Shown here in pieces: positions 24,442 to 38,300 of a DNA stretch of 64,000 nucleotides. Under the pieces are notes generated by a model. That model ran no database searches and was not told the DNA's origin. It saw only the letters and a list, made by a program, of their open reading frames with translations. This DNA is from Pocillopora verrucosa (taxonomy: Eukaryota; Cnidaria; Anthozoa; Scleractinia; Pocilloporidae): contig NC_089315.1 in NCBI RefSeq assembly GCF_036669915.1, forward strand, positions 7,869,291 to 7,933,290, in the 5' to 3' direction. A program made the position numbers and the translations under genes. Each line of letters opens with the position of its first letter. Within the stretch, counting starts at the first letter, position 1.

Positions 24442-27400
24442 TAAGCGTGAACAAATTTTTAATGTGCGTGCATTTGCATGTGCGTGCATTCACAATAACA
24501 TAAATAGAACTGCCGTAATAAACTTTCCCAACCTGGCTTTGGTTTTTGTTGTAAATTTATGTTTGTAGATCCTATCAAGAAATATAGCGTGTCCTATCTT
24601 CATTTTTTGGGTCAAAGTTGAAAATCTTTTCGATCTGGAAAGTTGTTGCTGTCTTTTTATTGCTTTGTTCTTTCGGCTAGACCGCATGACCCGCGTGAAT
24701 TTCTAAAGCTTAAGTGATAAAATGCTAACAAGCTAATTGATACTATGTTGCGTGAATTTTAAAAGCAGCACCCACAAAAGCCAAATAACGAATATCGAAT
24801 CTTTAGTCATGACGACTTGTAACGAATTATCATTAGTATTACAAGTATTTGAAATTATAGTCAACGCTCTAAAGTTTCCTTTAGAACAGAAAAGCTGACA
24901 CGATTTGTTATTAGCTCGAAGTCCACACCTCTTATCAAACCCTCATTTTTCGATGAGAGCAGTTGTCGTAATGTTTTTTCTATAAGTTTAAACCGTGACA
25001 AAAACAGTGGGTTAAGTTTTATCCATTATCGTTCTCGAAAATTTCATAGAATTAACAATTAGATGTTATTTAAACCAAAATATTTACTTCATTCTCAATT
25101 TTCATCAGCTTTTCCGCGTCAGTGGAGCCCTGTGGCTATGGTAGAGATCCTACAGGCTTTGTAGAACTTATTCTGACTGACTCTTACTCTGTGTACCGCA
25201 AATGGGGCAGAGACAAGAAGGAATATCGTAATTGATAGAAATTTTAAGTATCTAATCCGAGCGAAAGTAGTTCTTATTTAATTAATTTCAACCTCAAGAC
25301 ACAATCGATTTTGGCTGTACTTATTCTTAGTTTCTTGGACAGACGGAATAACTACTCAGTTGGAGTCTTGTGCAATGAATGCGAATTCCTACAAGAGATA
25401 TCTCACTTGGCAGAGATACGACAAACCCGCAAAGCTGATAGGAATGAAGACTGGAATAAATCCTATTTTATTGTTATATTTATATTTCCTTGAAATTTAA
25501 CTGCAGGAATGTTGTTTTTTAAGGATGTGTTGGAAACAGTAGCAGGTAACTCATTCTTTGAAAAGCTTATAAACTATAAAAATCACAACTTACCACGAGA
25601 AAACAGTCAGCAGTAAATTAACTGAAGATGAAAAATGGCGGTCTTCCTTAGAAGTTGTTTGCCAAAAGGATGAAACGTGACAGTTTCCAACTGCATGGAA
25701 TCAAACAGTTCAATATCTTAATTCTCTGATTCTAATTTAGCCACCTGCCTTTTAATGGCCCATTTCAATTCAGGGTTGTTGGATTCAGAGTCAGGCGGTT
25801 TGCAAAGTAATTAGATTTCGAAAAATATTAAAATTCGCAAATGTTTAGCTTTAACTGGCTAGAACGTAAATGTGGATTGCATTTTAAACATATCTTATTT
25901 CCAGTTGCCTTTTTTTCTCTCCAAAGTTTTCCATCTCTCTGCGTAGATTGTTGGAATAGTTTTTCCATCCATTTGATGAAGTATATCGCCCCCATGCAAA
26001 ATGCAAATTAAGCACATGACCTAAACATGCAGGAAATTTGTCTGCTTTCATAAGGCTTCTTTACTGTCACCTGTATACATTCTGTTTATACTGGTTTATC
26101 AGTCATCCCCTTTCATTCATTATGTAATGGATCCTTGCCTCTTGAGAAACTAGGCTGTATATCGTGTAGTGAGTCTCTATGGTTTGTTCAACAGGTTCTT
26201 GATTGCGGGGCATGAAGAGCGCTTTCTATTTATGATGCTATCACTGACAAATATGTGAAGTGAGATGATTCCCTATCTTGATGCTGGAGTGAAGATTAAA
26301 TAACCTGCATGAATCTGAACAATAATGAAGTTGATATTGCTTTATTGTGCGGATGAATCATTTAAGTCTTCATTACTTTCCATCACTTTCTGTGGATAAG
26401 AATTTCAGATACAGGCCGATTATTTCTAAGCTGAACAAGGTGACTAATTCAATATCCGCAGTTTTCTAAGCTTTAGATCCTACTTATATTCGATATCACT
26501 TCAGCCAATGCGCTTTGAGAACGCTGGAAGATCAAGATAAGAGTTAAAGTGACGGAGTTAGCGGTGTTGCGTTTCATTGCGGCGCGTCATGAAATTAAAA
26601 TTGTCATTTCTATTCAATTAACTGCCCGAACTATTCTTCTTTTATCTGCCACGTCATCAAGTCTATTTTTCTGCTAACTTTTGGGTTATGCTTCACAAAG
26701 TGAACAATTTATGGCTTCCAGTGACCGATCAATTTAGAATAAAAGATTAACCTGAAAAGAAAAAAATAAAAATTCCGTTGTCAGTCATTTCTTTCCGCGC
26801 GTCCAAAACACGGAGTAATCGGCAGTCATTTGTCATTCGAAACTTAATTAAAGTCACAACTGGATATATCCACATGACATGCACCTCCGCTTTAAATTAT
26901 ACAAATGCATCACTTTTTGTTTAGTCAACATCTTTAATCAGGCAGTTTTTTATTCACAAATAAGATTTTTGTCTCTCTCGCGTTTGATTTCGTCCTTTGA
27001 TTCATTAGTTTACCATTTACCTGAAGGTAAAACACGGAAATAGACATGCAAAACATTACAGAGGTAATATGCAAAGAATTCAACAAGCGTATTGACTGAG
27101 AGCACACCTATTGATTCAGAACAGCGATGAAGGTCTAAATTGAGTGAAAAAAGTTTAAATTGAGCGCAAAAAGTTGAAATGAAGTTGGTTGATGGCATGT
27201 CAGTTGATCTCTCGTCAACTTGGAACAAGTAAAACGCTAATCACTCCTAAACCTTTAGCAGGCCACAAATGGCATTCGCTAATATTTGAAATGTTTACTA
27301 GTCCTTATTTAATTCCAAATGAAATCGATATAATTTGATGTCTTACGTTAAGATCTCGATTATAAAACTGAAAAGATGACTAAAATATATTGTAGGTTCT

Positions 27401-28100
27401 TTTCTAAAAGTTATCGATAAATTAAACTTAGTTCTGTTTTCAGTGCTCCAACGCTTTCAGGTGTTTAATTTCGTTAAGAAAAAGAAAGACAAGAAGCCAG
27501 TTTGTATTTGGTGTTTAGTCTCAAGAGCGACGCTCAAACCAATCATTGGGAATCCCTGTAAATTTGAGTCCATGTTTTAACTTTCGTTCGAGCTATTTCC
27601 TTACCTAGCGAGGTTTTCCTTGTTTCAGTTGCGCTTGTAAATCGTAATGCGGAATCACTTCGGTTTACGGCCTCCGACTTTCCACAAAATTGAATTTGTT
27701 GACCAGTTTGACGGCCATAGTGAAAGACATTTCAAATGATGATCCCAGTGTTTTAAATAATTCACCAAATGAAAGAAAAGTTTCATACATCTTTTATAAA
27801 CTTAAAGATAACAGTGATTGGCATCCGTGATTAAAAACCAATGGGGATTGTATACAGTGTATACATGTTGGTATCGCATGGAGGAAATCTGCAGGTGAAA
27901 TCTGACCGGCAACGAAGAGTTCCTTGATACAGAGAGGCCCTAATAGATTGTGCTGGCATAAATTTCAGCATAGGAAAAACGAGCACAATAGCCTGAAGGT
28001 CTGACATGCATATTTGGTGTGAAAGCAAATCTTGTGTAGTCTTCACAAACGAAACCAGTATCGGAAAAATAATTTTGCTTGGATGGTAAAGGCGATAACT
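24442..28100. other. Gene-poor region
   Basis: No recognisable gene, RNA or complete mobile element. A short exon-like piece with donor CTCGTG/GTAAGT occurs on the minus strand near 25.60 kb, but nothing supports it further. Confidence 0.5.
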
Positions 28101-30645
28101 AATCTGCTGTGTTAACGTTAATCTCCTTTCCGTCAATGTGAGTGATCGACTGATGTACACAATCGGTATGCGCTCACCAGTTCCTTTGTCTTGTTGTGGA
28201 ATTGCCCCTAAACCGACCGGACTGGCATCTGAGATAACACACGTCGGAGCGTCTAAACGAAGTCAAGCCAAGGCTGGTGCGCCAGACAGTGCTTCTTTCA
28301 AGGCTTCGAATGCGTTTGTTTGCTCTTTTCCTCATGACCAGGCCGCTTGTAGTCTTTCCGAGTGAGCTTTCGAAGTGGTTCCCCATAAGAAAAGGGCTTT
28401 TCTTATGTACGTAGAAAACCTCAAAATGGACAACTCGCTTAAATGGGTTCCCTTCAACGTAGTAAGCGGCCAGATAACAAGCAACGCACTGTGGAAGTAA
28501 GGTGAGGTATTTTTGGTGAGAATTTTACTTATTTTCTTATTCCTTAGAGCGGTCGTAAAGATTCCCATACAAACTCTCGCCATGAATGTTATTTCGTAAG
28601 ATGATCATCTCACAGCTGGAGCTTGGGCCGCCTGTGGTTGGTTAAATATCGTAGGTATCCGTAGGAGGTCACGCGTCTCGAATAGCGCCTGAGACTTTGT
28701 CCTTGCAATGTGGGGCACTTGGGTCGATTAGTTTGCGAACTATGACTTCACGCACCGGCAACGGAAGAAGCTCAAGGACCTTAATTAAGAAGCAACTGTG
28801 GATTGTGTCGCGTTTTTCTTAACTGACTGATGGAATGATACGTACCACTCACTTGCCTTCGTCCACGGTAGCACTACACAACACTCCTCGACACAGCCGT
28901 GAAAGTAACTACACGGGGTTTTTGGGCAAAGAAAAAAAAATCGTAGTGGGGCCTGCGCTCCAGTATGTCACACGGGCTTTATTTTGGCTTGTTGCGCAAA
29001 ATTTCTTATTCAATTGACGTGATTCGATCCGTGATCCGATCAGTGATCCGATCTGTAATCCGATCTGGTCCGATCCAGATTTTGTCGACGCCGTGAAAAC
29101 CCACTTTTTGCGTCGATCTTAGCAAAGTATTTAGAGCCATGCAAAGCATGCAAGCATATCCTTAATTTAAGGTAGAACACATCTTTCTCTAATAACAGCC
29201 TTATTAACCTCTCTGAGGTCGCAACATACCCTGAGGTCACCCGACTTCTTGGGTACATTAACTAGATTTGAAACCCAGGGGCTTACTTTTGTGACCTCTT
29301 CAATAATTCTTCCTCTAACATCCTGTCAAGTTCATTATGTAACTGCTTCGATTTGACTGACGAGGTTTGACCTCTGGGTCCATATATAGTTAATTTATGT
29401 TCAATAGGTTACCTATCCTATTCCTCGAAAAACATAATCGTATTCCTGGAGCAAGGAGTCAAGCTCACTGGTCTGACCGACTGAGTTTACTTGGGCAAGG
29501 ATTTCTAACTTAAAACTAGAATCTCCTCCTAGTTACGATTCTGCTTTACCATCTATTACATAAACCTTTGAATTAATGGCCAAATGACTAATACTAATGA
29601 CAGCGTTAGAATAACCTTTACAAATTAACCGTTTGTTCATACGCGGTGAAGCACCTTCGAGTTTCCTTCAGTTTACAGTTCTTGAATATTGTTTTGTGTA
29701 AGTGGGAGGAAGTTATATCATACATATTGCCGGTGTCCACGATCAACTTGGTTTTTCGTTCGTTTATCATAGCTGTGATGGAGTTGTCCACGTTATTCAT
29801 GAAGAGTACAGGTTCTTCGCTCTCGTCACCTGAACTGTCCTCAAGTCAATTAGCAGGTTTATTGGATGAGAGGCTACGAACCTTCATCTGTTGAGGTTTC
29901 TTCCCTTTCCATTTCTTTCCTTTCATCCGTGTAGTTTCATGCTTGGAACGACAAACTCGTTGTAGGTGCCCAACCTTTTTATAGTTGTTGCAAATTGATT
30001 TTAGCGCACCACCGACTTACTTGGGCTGTGACCGTCCGTGCCACTACAACTGTAACAGTTAGAGCGTTTCGCTGGTGTTCTGCTAGAGGTACGCACGTGG
30101 TTAACGGTGATTGCGTTCCCTTTGGAACCTTAGGAGAGTAGTCGCGCTTCTTGAACGGTCGTCTCCGCGTTACGAGCTATTTTCACCGTCTTGGCAAGGA
30201 AAAGGTCTCCTTGCTGGAGAAGCCTTTGCTTTAGGATATGGGAGGAACATTTCTCGACGATTTGGTCCCTTATCATCTCTTTCTCCAAGTCGCCGAAGTC
30301 GCAAGACTTTGCCAACTCTCTAAAGATCGTCAGATACGCGTCGATATACTCGTCTGCTTTTCGTGCTCGCGATCTGAATTTGTAGCGTTCTTCCACTACG
30401 TTGCTTTTCGGAGCGAACAAATCCATCCAGGGCGGCTTCACTCCTTCAAGGGTTTTGTGTTCACCTGAGAGAGTGTTGAAGATGCGTTGAACTGCAGGGC
30501 CAAGGCAGTGTAGCATTGTCGCTCTCTGGATGGGCTCCTTCTTTTTCTTCGAGTCTGATGTAATAGCGTAAATTTCAAAGGCACCGACCCAGTTGCTACA
30601 CTTTCTGTTTGAAAAAGGGTTTTGACGCTCATTTTTCTCAATTTT
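28100..30645 (-). mobile_element. Decayed Ty3/gypsy LTR retrotransposon (gag-pol relic)
   Basis: Read on the minus strand, the modules come in the order of a Ty3/gypsy element. Gag: about 30641-30130, with a capsid-like stretch including DEYIDAYLTIFRELAKSC. CCHC zinc knuckle remnant: about 30060-29940. Aspartic protease with the VDTG active-site motif: about 29790-29700. Reverse transcriptase with HGSKYFAKIDAKSGF: about 29160-29095. RNase H with a DASPVGLGAI-type motif: about 28230-28180, and YISRSLTLTERRL: about 28160-28120. Frameshifts and stops separate all modules, and the span is shorter than a full internal region, so it is inactive. Integrase and LTRs were not identified. Gene-like open frames within it are fragments of this relic. 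Confidence 0.8.
29024..29086. repeat. Short tandem repeat inside the retrotransposon relic
   Basis: The unit GTGATCCGATC(T/A) and close variants occur about four times in a row next to the reverse transcriptase remnant. It is a local expansion that helped destroy the reading frame. Confidence 0.6.
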
Positions 30646-30819
30646 TTTTCTCCTGATTTCTCAATAAATGTATTATTTATTTAAATCACTCCATGACTGC
30701 CTTTGAGTCGCAGACGTCCATCAGCTTAAATAGGAAAATTTAGTTTCAAAAAATGTCTCCACTGCAACCTCAGGAGTACCCATATTTCACATTTTAGGAG
30801 GATAACATTTAGAGGGTCC

Positions 30820-30980
30820 AACATAGGTTTAGCGGGATGCGGGATGAGGCTTAAAATCGAGGCGGGATGTGGGATATGAGAAATTCTAAAGGAGAGATGC
30901 GGGAGACCAGGAGGAAGGGGAGACCAGGATATGCCTTGTTTCAAAGGAAGGACGGGAGATAGGACGGATATAGGCGGGAT
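30820..30980. repeat. GCGGGATG-rich simple repeat
   Basis: Irregular repetition of GCGGGATG, GGGATATGAG and GGGAGACCAGG. Low-complexity purine-rich sequence beside the 5' side of the gypsy relic; it gives a spurious minus-strand open frame. Confidence 0.55.
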
Positions 30981-30996
30981 CATAATTTAGCTAAAG

Positions 30997-31350
30997 TTAC
31001 GCGTCACCCGACCTCAGAGACATTAGAAAGTATTTATTTGCTTTAGAAACGGGCTTGATTAATGCTCCCGTGTAAATTGGGGTTGACAGGCCTAAGTGAC
31101 TTCGTAGCATTTCCAGTAAGTTCTCTATATTATTTACGTGTTTTATTCGACTCCGTGGTATGTCCAGTTTACTTGCCTTCTTTATAATTTTGCTCTCATA
31201 AATATGTCTGAGTGAACACCCCTTTCTGTATGATATTGCTGGTGGTTCTTTGAAGATTTCTCTTAGCAGTTGTTGTTGTTGCTGTGACTGTTGTATTATG
31301 CTATTAAAAAGGGCAATATTCGATTGTTTGTTTTTTCCTGTTGAAGGAGG
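30997..31350 (-). pseudogene. Unassigned open frame, probably a transposon remnant
   Basis: Open frame of about 115 codons with no ATG near its start. A possible acceptor (TTCAACAG/) lies at about 31345. It contains a Gln run (QQSQQQQQLL) followed by FKEPPAISYRKGCSLRHI. The phrase P-x-I-S-Y-R-K-G-x-S-L resembles a linker I associate with reverse-transcriptase-type elements, but I cannot place it firmly. It lies just upstream of the gypsy gag relic on the same strand. Confidence 0.35.
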
Positions 31351-31399
31351 CCCATTTGAAGACAAATTTGGAATGAATAGGATACTCTTTAGAACCACA

Positions 31400-33097
31400 A
31401 AATGTAATTATAAGTACACTTTTTTATCTTAAGCAGGTTTCTGAAGCAAGTTTCTCCTTCAAAAAACAAACAAACAAAAACAACTTACTTTGGAGTCTGT
31501 TTGGCTTTCTCTAGGAGCACGTTTGAGTTACATTAAGTTCCAATCTTACTATTACTTTCATAACTTTCCCAAAGTCATCTTAACCCTCCATTAACTCAAT
31601 TGTCCTGTTATATCTACTGCAGGGAACATTACGTCGCACACGATCAATACAAAATTTAATTCAATGTCAGTCACATTTAATAAATTTGATGGCAAATTCA
31701 AATGTGAGTCTAAAGAACACACTTGTTTACAGCTCGGAGTAACTGTTAAAGAAAGGCCAGAGGCAAACTAAAGTTGTAATGAAAGCATCTTTAACAAAAA
31801 AGATCTTACATATACCAGTAGTTCAACAAATTAGCAAAAATTTACTATGAGATAATAAACAGGGGCATAGCCAGCCTATAGTCCAGTTGATCTGGGCATA
31901 CAATTTATTTCTGCTCATTGACTTTTATAAGACAGCTCTCACTAACTCTGAAACAAAAATGGAACTTTCTTTGGGCACAGGCTTACAACAGGTGGAGAAG
32001 CTGGCTATACACCTGAATAAATTACTCCTAATCATGCTGGCAATTACTTTATAAGACATCTCTGGGACAATAATTTAATTTCAATATACTGAATGGTTTT
32101 TATGAAGTTTCATTAGTTTGATGACCCTTCCACACCCAGGAGTGACTAAGATCAGTTTCTCTCTCCAATTTCAGTACTATGTCATGCACACAAGTGATGA
32201 GAGTAAATGAAAATATTACTAGGAGATGATTTTTCAACCAAACACCAAATTCTCAAATGACAATTATGAGAAATGTATGACAGACAAAAAAAGGAGAACT
32301 ACTGATTGAGATATTCAGGGTTAGAAGATTAAACTTATGATATGTTCCAGTAAATGTTCATAAGCCCAAGGTACTCCTTAAAGCTGTACTAACTTCTCTC
32401 TGGAGTCACATAAAAACATTTTTGCATAACTATCCCCCTTGAAAGAAAGAAAGTGACACAGGTGAGGCACATCAAGAAATTAATTCCATTCTTGATGATA
32501 GATCTAATGTAAAATCCGTGAATTTCCTTTTTCTTCAATGGCCCATGTATGTACATGGCTCACACATCCCATAACTGGTCAGAGAAGTTTCCTACTCCAC
32601 CCAAACTCTTTCCCAAAAAAAGCAGGACAGTATGGCAAATTTTTATCATCTTTCACTACATTTCAACTTTCTCTACATGAGAGCCTGTTTCAGTGCCTCC
32701 ACAGAATATTAATATCACCTCATTACTATGCACTCTTACATCTTAATGTCTAACCTTATTAGTTGCAGTCTCCTATTTATATGGAAGATTTGTTATTTAC
32801 TTTTCAATACACTTCTTATCCTCTTTTTTCACACTTTTAAGTGTGATAATTAATCATTACAAAATAAAGGTCATCTTAGGCTAGAATATACAGAGTAGAC
32901 AGCTTGTTGTCCTTAAAACTAATTTAACCTCAAGCAAAGCATTCAAAACATTGAAGCCCAGAAGAGCAGGTGCTAAACAGAAAGCAAACTCAAACAAAAT
33001 AATGACATATGTACAATAACCGGGAAAATTTTTTGAGTGTACACTGTATATGATGATTTCTTTAGAGTCCTTCTACATGTATACAGTTGTTTCCTGA
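31400..33097. other. Intergenic DNA and probable 3' UTR of the BTB gene
   Basis: No coding signal on either strand. The part next to 33097 is expected to include the 3' UTR of the minus-strand BTB-PHR gene. No clear end signal was chosen. Confidence 0.5.
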
Positions 33098-35063
33098 TCA
33101 GGTGTAAAAAATTAGTTCTGGTAGCTGTCCATCCTCTATGGAGGTACCATTATTGTTTCCAGTGGCATATGAAAACTGGAAAGTTATCTTTTCTTTCTGC
33201 TCTGTTTCAAAAACAACTTTCTTTCCACCTGAAGTGCCATAGTGTGAATCAGGACCCTTCAAAGTTGCACTGGCAGTGTAACTTACTCCAGCTTGAATCT
33301 CAATTGGCTCCTTAAACATAACACGGAAAGTGGAGTCGCTGCCATCACTGCTGAATGCTGTTTCATTGTGGCCAAGAATTTTTCCTGTCTCTGTCACAAT
33401 GACTTGAATAGTTACTTGATAGTCACTTGGACCATACATTGATCCGTAAAGGCCAAAACCCACCACAAAGATCTTTCGACTGCATGTGAATCGTATCCTG
33501 TCACTTGTACCACTGTAACCCCAACGACTCTCAACTTTTTGGAAGCGACAAACTGCTTTTTCCTTACCAGTCAAACAACAGCGTGGCTTGTCCAAGAAAT
33601 TGACCTCAGGCTTAGGGTTGACAGTGAAGTAAAGAAACAAGCTGACTGCCTCCCTGTCAGTGAGGATTCCAAACTGTGCAACACCAGCTGCAAACTCCTC
33701 TATGGTCATTAGCGGAAAGCGGATCATGTACAGGGCCCTTGAAAGAACATTTCTACAAGAAATATTAGGAATGATTATGGTTACAATTTTTGTCTATAGA
33801 AAAGGGAATTTTTACTTCTACATATATCAAAGGCTCCAGGTCACATACACCACCTTTAAGATCAGTATTGTTGAAGTATTAGGATTATTACAGATGATCC
33901 GATTTCACAAAAAATTGGTTTGACCACCAAAACTCCAAAATAATAGAAAATCCCTTATATCATGGTTCGCAAACTTCAGAGCACAGTAGAATTGGAGAAA
34001 AAAAACCCATTAAAGCTACCAAAATCTCACAAACTGACAAAAACACCACGCAAAAATAAAAACACCTGACTCCCCTTAGCAATTCCCCCCTTTACACTTC
34101 TTTGACTTTTCAAAGTAGAATTACTTTGATACTGAAAGATGCAGTGCCACTGCTCATATACAAATTCATACAATATTGTTTCGATCCTAGAAGCATAAAG
34201 AAGATTAATCTCTGTACATATTTCCAATCAATTCCCTATTTTTGGCCCTACCCCTAACGCCTGAAACTTGTTTCTAATTGAATGATACCTGTATCTCCTT
34301 ATTGCTACGTGCTTGATTGCGCAGAGCTAACAACTGAGGAGATGAGCTCCATAGGGTTCTCAAGCGCATCCTAAATTTTAAAAGCTTATCAATTCTTATA
34401 ATCTGACCTTTTGTTTTCAGGAGTGGAGGGTATTCTCCTGCGTTGACATTCGTGTTCAGCCCACCTCAAAGCTTCAGCGAACAAAAGGCTTTCGCGGATG
34501 GACAAAGTGTCTCTTTGCAAAACGACACAAAGTGTTTCAAAATCAATATCAGTAAAGCCTTCCGCTGCAATCGCCTCTGCAGTGTTCTTGTCAATACATT
34601 CGAGACATAGGTCTGCTAATTGAGGTTCATCAAACAGTCTGGCTTGGCTCAACAACATGAAAGCGTTATCTGGACTTAAATTCTTCTTTAAGAAATCCAC
34701 GCAGGCGTTTTCCAGAGTTGGCACCGCGTATTTTTTGGCCGTGTAAAGAGTCGTCATTACTGTTTCGGGTCCAATTTGTACTTCGTCAGTATAAATAAAT
34801 CGAAGCAAGGAGTGGAAAGCTGAATATTCAACGTCGGGTAGTTCCACTTCGTCTGACTCTGTTGACATTCCACCATTGAACATAGCATCAAAAACAGCGC
34901 TTCTTACAGCGAGTATAAATTTGTGGGCAGGAATTCGTCGCCTCTGAGTGCCTTTCCCGACCATAAAATGTACATCGCTCACTATTTCGTTGTTAAAGAG
35001 GAAGGAGATTGCATCCTGCACAGAAGTTTTCTCAGATTGCCAGTTATACGGAGATGAGCTCAT
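33098..35063 (-). CDS. BTB/POZ-BACK-PHR domain protein (BTBD1/2/3/6 family)
   Basis: Two exons: 35063-34408 and 33752-33098, with an intron at 34407-33753. The codon AG/A for Arg spans the join, giving [17 protein letters not shown]. Protein about 436 residues. BTB domain at about 17-125 ([29 protein letters not shown]), then BACK ([30 protein letters not shown] region at about 205), then a PHR domain from about 285 to the end ([35 protein letters not shown]). Family members act as substrate adaptors for CUL3 ubiquitin ligases: BTB binds cullin and PHR is thought to bind the substrate. Length is slightly short of vertebrate BTBD proteins, mostly at the N-terminus. The start codon lies 310 bases from that of SNAPC3 on the other strand. 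Confidence 0.93.
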
Positions 35064-35373
35064 CTCGCGAGTTCATTTAATAGTTTTGAAAAAATGGCTC
35101 TTCCAATGAGCGAAAATCAGCAGATATCTGTTTTGAGTAGATTCCACAAACAGCTTTAACAATATAATCAACGTTCTAGAAAGTGAACTTCTTCCTTGTC
35201 AAGGTTTTCGCATTTCCTGATGCGGTGTGCAAATCATGTACGAGATATGTAAAATCTAGACCATAATGCTCATTTAAATACAACTTAGTACAAGTACTTT
35301 GATTGGTGAATACACTCTCCAATGCCGTTTGCCCAATCACAACTATCGTTACGTCTCTCGCAGTACTAGTTCA
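35064..35373. promoter_or_regulatory. Shared divergent promoter region of the BTB gene and SNAPC3
   Basis: Only 310 bases separate the ATG of the minus-strand BTB gene from the ATG of plus-strand SNAPC3, so both promoters and both 5' UTRs must fit here unless non-coding first exons exist elsewhere. I see no clear TATA box. This is inferred from layout. Confidence 0.6.
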
Positions 35374-38300
35374 ATGGCGGCTCGTGGAGAGTGTTCAAAT
35401 CTGATATCCATAAAACAGTTTAAGAAAGAGTTTATGGAGTTTCTTGAACCGGCTCAATATGAAAGGAAAAAGTTTGAAATCGACCTGACCCAAATGGCTA
35501 AGGAAATGGACGTACCAATGGATGTAGTAACAGACTTAAGCGAAGTATGCAGGTATTTTCAAGTCACAACATCGACGATCAAAATAATTTTGTACTATAT
35601 AATTTTCATCCATGCCCTGCCAAGTTAATCCACCTATAATCTGTTTAACTTTGAAAAATTCCTGTGTAATCCCATACTATTCCAAATAAAGCTTCAGTCA
35701 ATCTGTTGTGTTCCCTATTGTTTGCGTTTATCAAAGAGCTGTTATACAAAATTAATAATTGAAGACTATGCGGAAGTATGATTGTAAGAGGGTCATATCC
35801 AACTTATACAGAATTCTTGCACCCCAAGACTGTAACAAAATTGGCGGTGCGAACAGTTCTTTGTGTTTATTTTTGCAAGAACACTTACATGGATTTACTC
35901 AGTACATCTTTTTTTTTCTTTCTTTTTTCTTCTTCTATGTGAAAAAGTTCAAGCAATTTAAAGGTATGTCAAAAATTGTCTTGGGCTAGTTTATCATTAT
36001 GGGCATCAGTGAATATTACCTTTGTCAGATTGACTAACTATAAAGTCAATTTTTCTGATGACTAATGCATTAGAACATGGTTGAAAAGGGTATTTTTTGG
36101 CATTTTAGCTATTTTTCATTGAAATTTTCCATTTAAATGGGCATGAACTTGCTGTACTTTCTGTATTCATGAGGCTATGCTATTTGATTCTGTAAATTTT
36201 ATCGCAGTGGTTCTTGACTAGCTATAGAATTATTCTTGATTGTTACACTACTCATTAGATACTATCTATCAGGCTATGGGGCATTAGTTTAAGTCAACAA
36301 TCAGCCTTATTACAATAATTGGCAGTGACTGAGACCGCAAAAAATTTCAAGATGGCAAATTCTGGTTGTCAAACTTGTCTTCAACATCCTATTAATCAGG
36401 AAATATCAAAATTACATTTTAAGCCAGAATTAATCCTTACCACCAGAAAACACTGTTATCTGTAACGCAACCTAAATGTCTTTTAACTTTATGATCAACT
36501 TCTTACTTTTGAAGGGAAAAAAATAAAATCACCAGTGTGAGAATGTGAGCTGAGAAATATATCGGCCTTTTAATGTGGAGATTTAAAAACTTTCTTTTCT
36601 TTGTTTTCCTAAAACATTTTGTCATCAGTCACATCCTGTTAAACATGAGTTTACTAATAATTGGTATGGTCCCTCTCTGAGAATGATATACCTGGTTTCA
36701 TCTTAGTGCCCAGCAGAAACAGAAGGCTTGGAATCTATCGATATTTTTGGGAATTCCATTCCTGATGGAGTAGAGCTTGAATCCTTAAAGTAAGTACCAG
36801 TAACTAAAAGTGAACCATTCTTTACAGACTATTAATTTAAAGGAAGTAATTATATGTATCTGATTCTGTGTTCCTCAGCTGTTGGGAAACTACCAGTCAA
36901 CTCCCACCAAGGAGTACTATCCCATCTTTTCTTCCTTATAAATGTACTGTAATTTTCCTCTCTTTGGTTTATTGTCTTTTGCCTGGCATCCTTCCAGGTA
37001 ACAACCTATAGATTACACATAGATTGTTGCTCAAATTGATAATTAAAAAGTATAACAAACCAAGGAGGAAAGCTAAACAGAACTGATTAATTCTTGTGTC
37101 ATTATGATTGTAGTTTGCACAATTCATTTTAATTAGTAAATGGTAACAGTATCCTTCATTAAAGAAAATGATTTACTGTGTTTATCATAGATGTTATTTA
37201 ACCCTGTAATTCCCAAGATCCTAGTATGATTCTCCCTTCTTATTACCATACTTTTGTTTGCAAATTAGACAAAAAAAATTGGATCTTATTCCAAAATAAC
37301 ACCATCTAGCAGATAAACTTGTCTGCTTTTATAACCTGTTTAAAAGATAACACAGTGGAATTTCAAGAAGTTACATGTTAATCACTTCCAACCTGTTAAA
37401 CTGCAGGCTTCTGAAAGAGAGAAGAGGAAGATTAACTGCTCATAGAAAAGTTGTGAATTATCTTGTAAAGGTATACACTGCTACTTGTCTATAGCAAGCC
37501 TAAGAACAAGCTCTGAGTTTGTACCATGTAATGTTTACCAACCAATAATCAGAGATGGGGTGTTGGTGTGATTTATTTGTTATAGTGTGATAGAGAAATT
37601 TTAAATTGAGTGTCAAAAATGCACTGTAATCTGGGATTGTTGTGGTTTTACTTTACTTTGCTAAAGTTCCATCCCACAATGCAGACTCTAGTTATGTTCA
37701 TGTAGACTGCATATATTCATTGGTTGTGTGGCTGTATTGATGACATTTCTAACTGACTAGGTATTCATGTGGTTCATAGCAATTTCCAGTCTTCAAACTG
37801 CCAGGACTAGAGGCGTACACTTCAGTCTGCATTATCATCCACATCAACTCACTACTGATTATTTTCATTGATAGGAAATACAGCCCTCTAAAGAGCCACA
37901 AGCATTTCAGGAAATTAAGACAAATGAGGTTATCTTGTCAGTTGCAATTTGTCATCCCCGTAAGGTCAGTAAAAATTGATCACAAAGAATTATACCACCA
38001 AGGCATAATTGTATTGTTCCATTATGGAAAAATACTTTTGTGCCACTGTAGTGTTATACTGAATGTTTTCTCTTCATACCCATTAAGACACCCCCCTCAT
38101 TGTGTGCAGAGGTCTCCAGTTATGACCGTTTTTAGATCAGCCAGCAGGGAACACTGACTGACTTAACTATAAAAGCTTAATATTAAGTTATGTTCTTCCT
38201 TTAGCAAAACAAGGTTCAAGAATTCCATGTGCTGGGAAGTCAGGTAAGGTGGAATTTTATGTTTAGTCATAATTGCGAGATTAATATGATTAATGACCTT

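Noticed and set aside
24197..24568. 123-codon open frame on the + strand
   Set aside because: It runs through both arms of the foldback element, so its openness is explained by the repeat.
35545..35628. Reading SNAPC3 exon 1 through to the in-frame stop at 35628
   Set aside because: The sequence after SEVCR is AT-rich and unlike the family; the GAA/GTATGC donor gives an in-frame join to the next exon.
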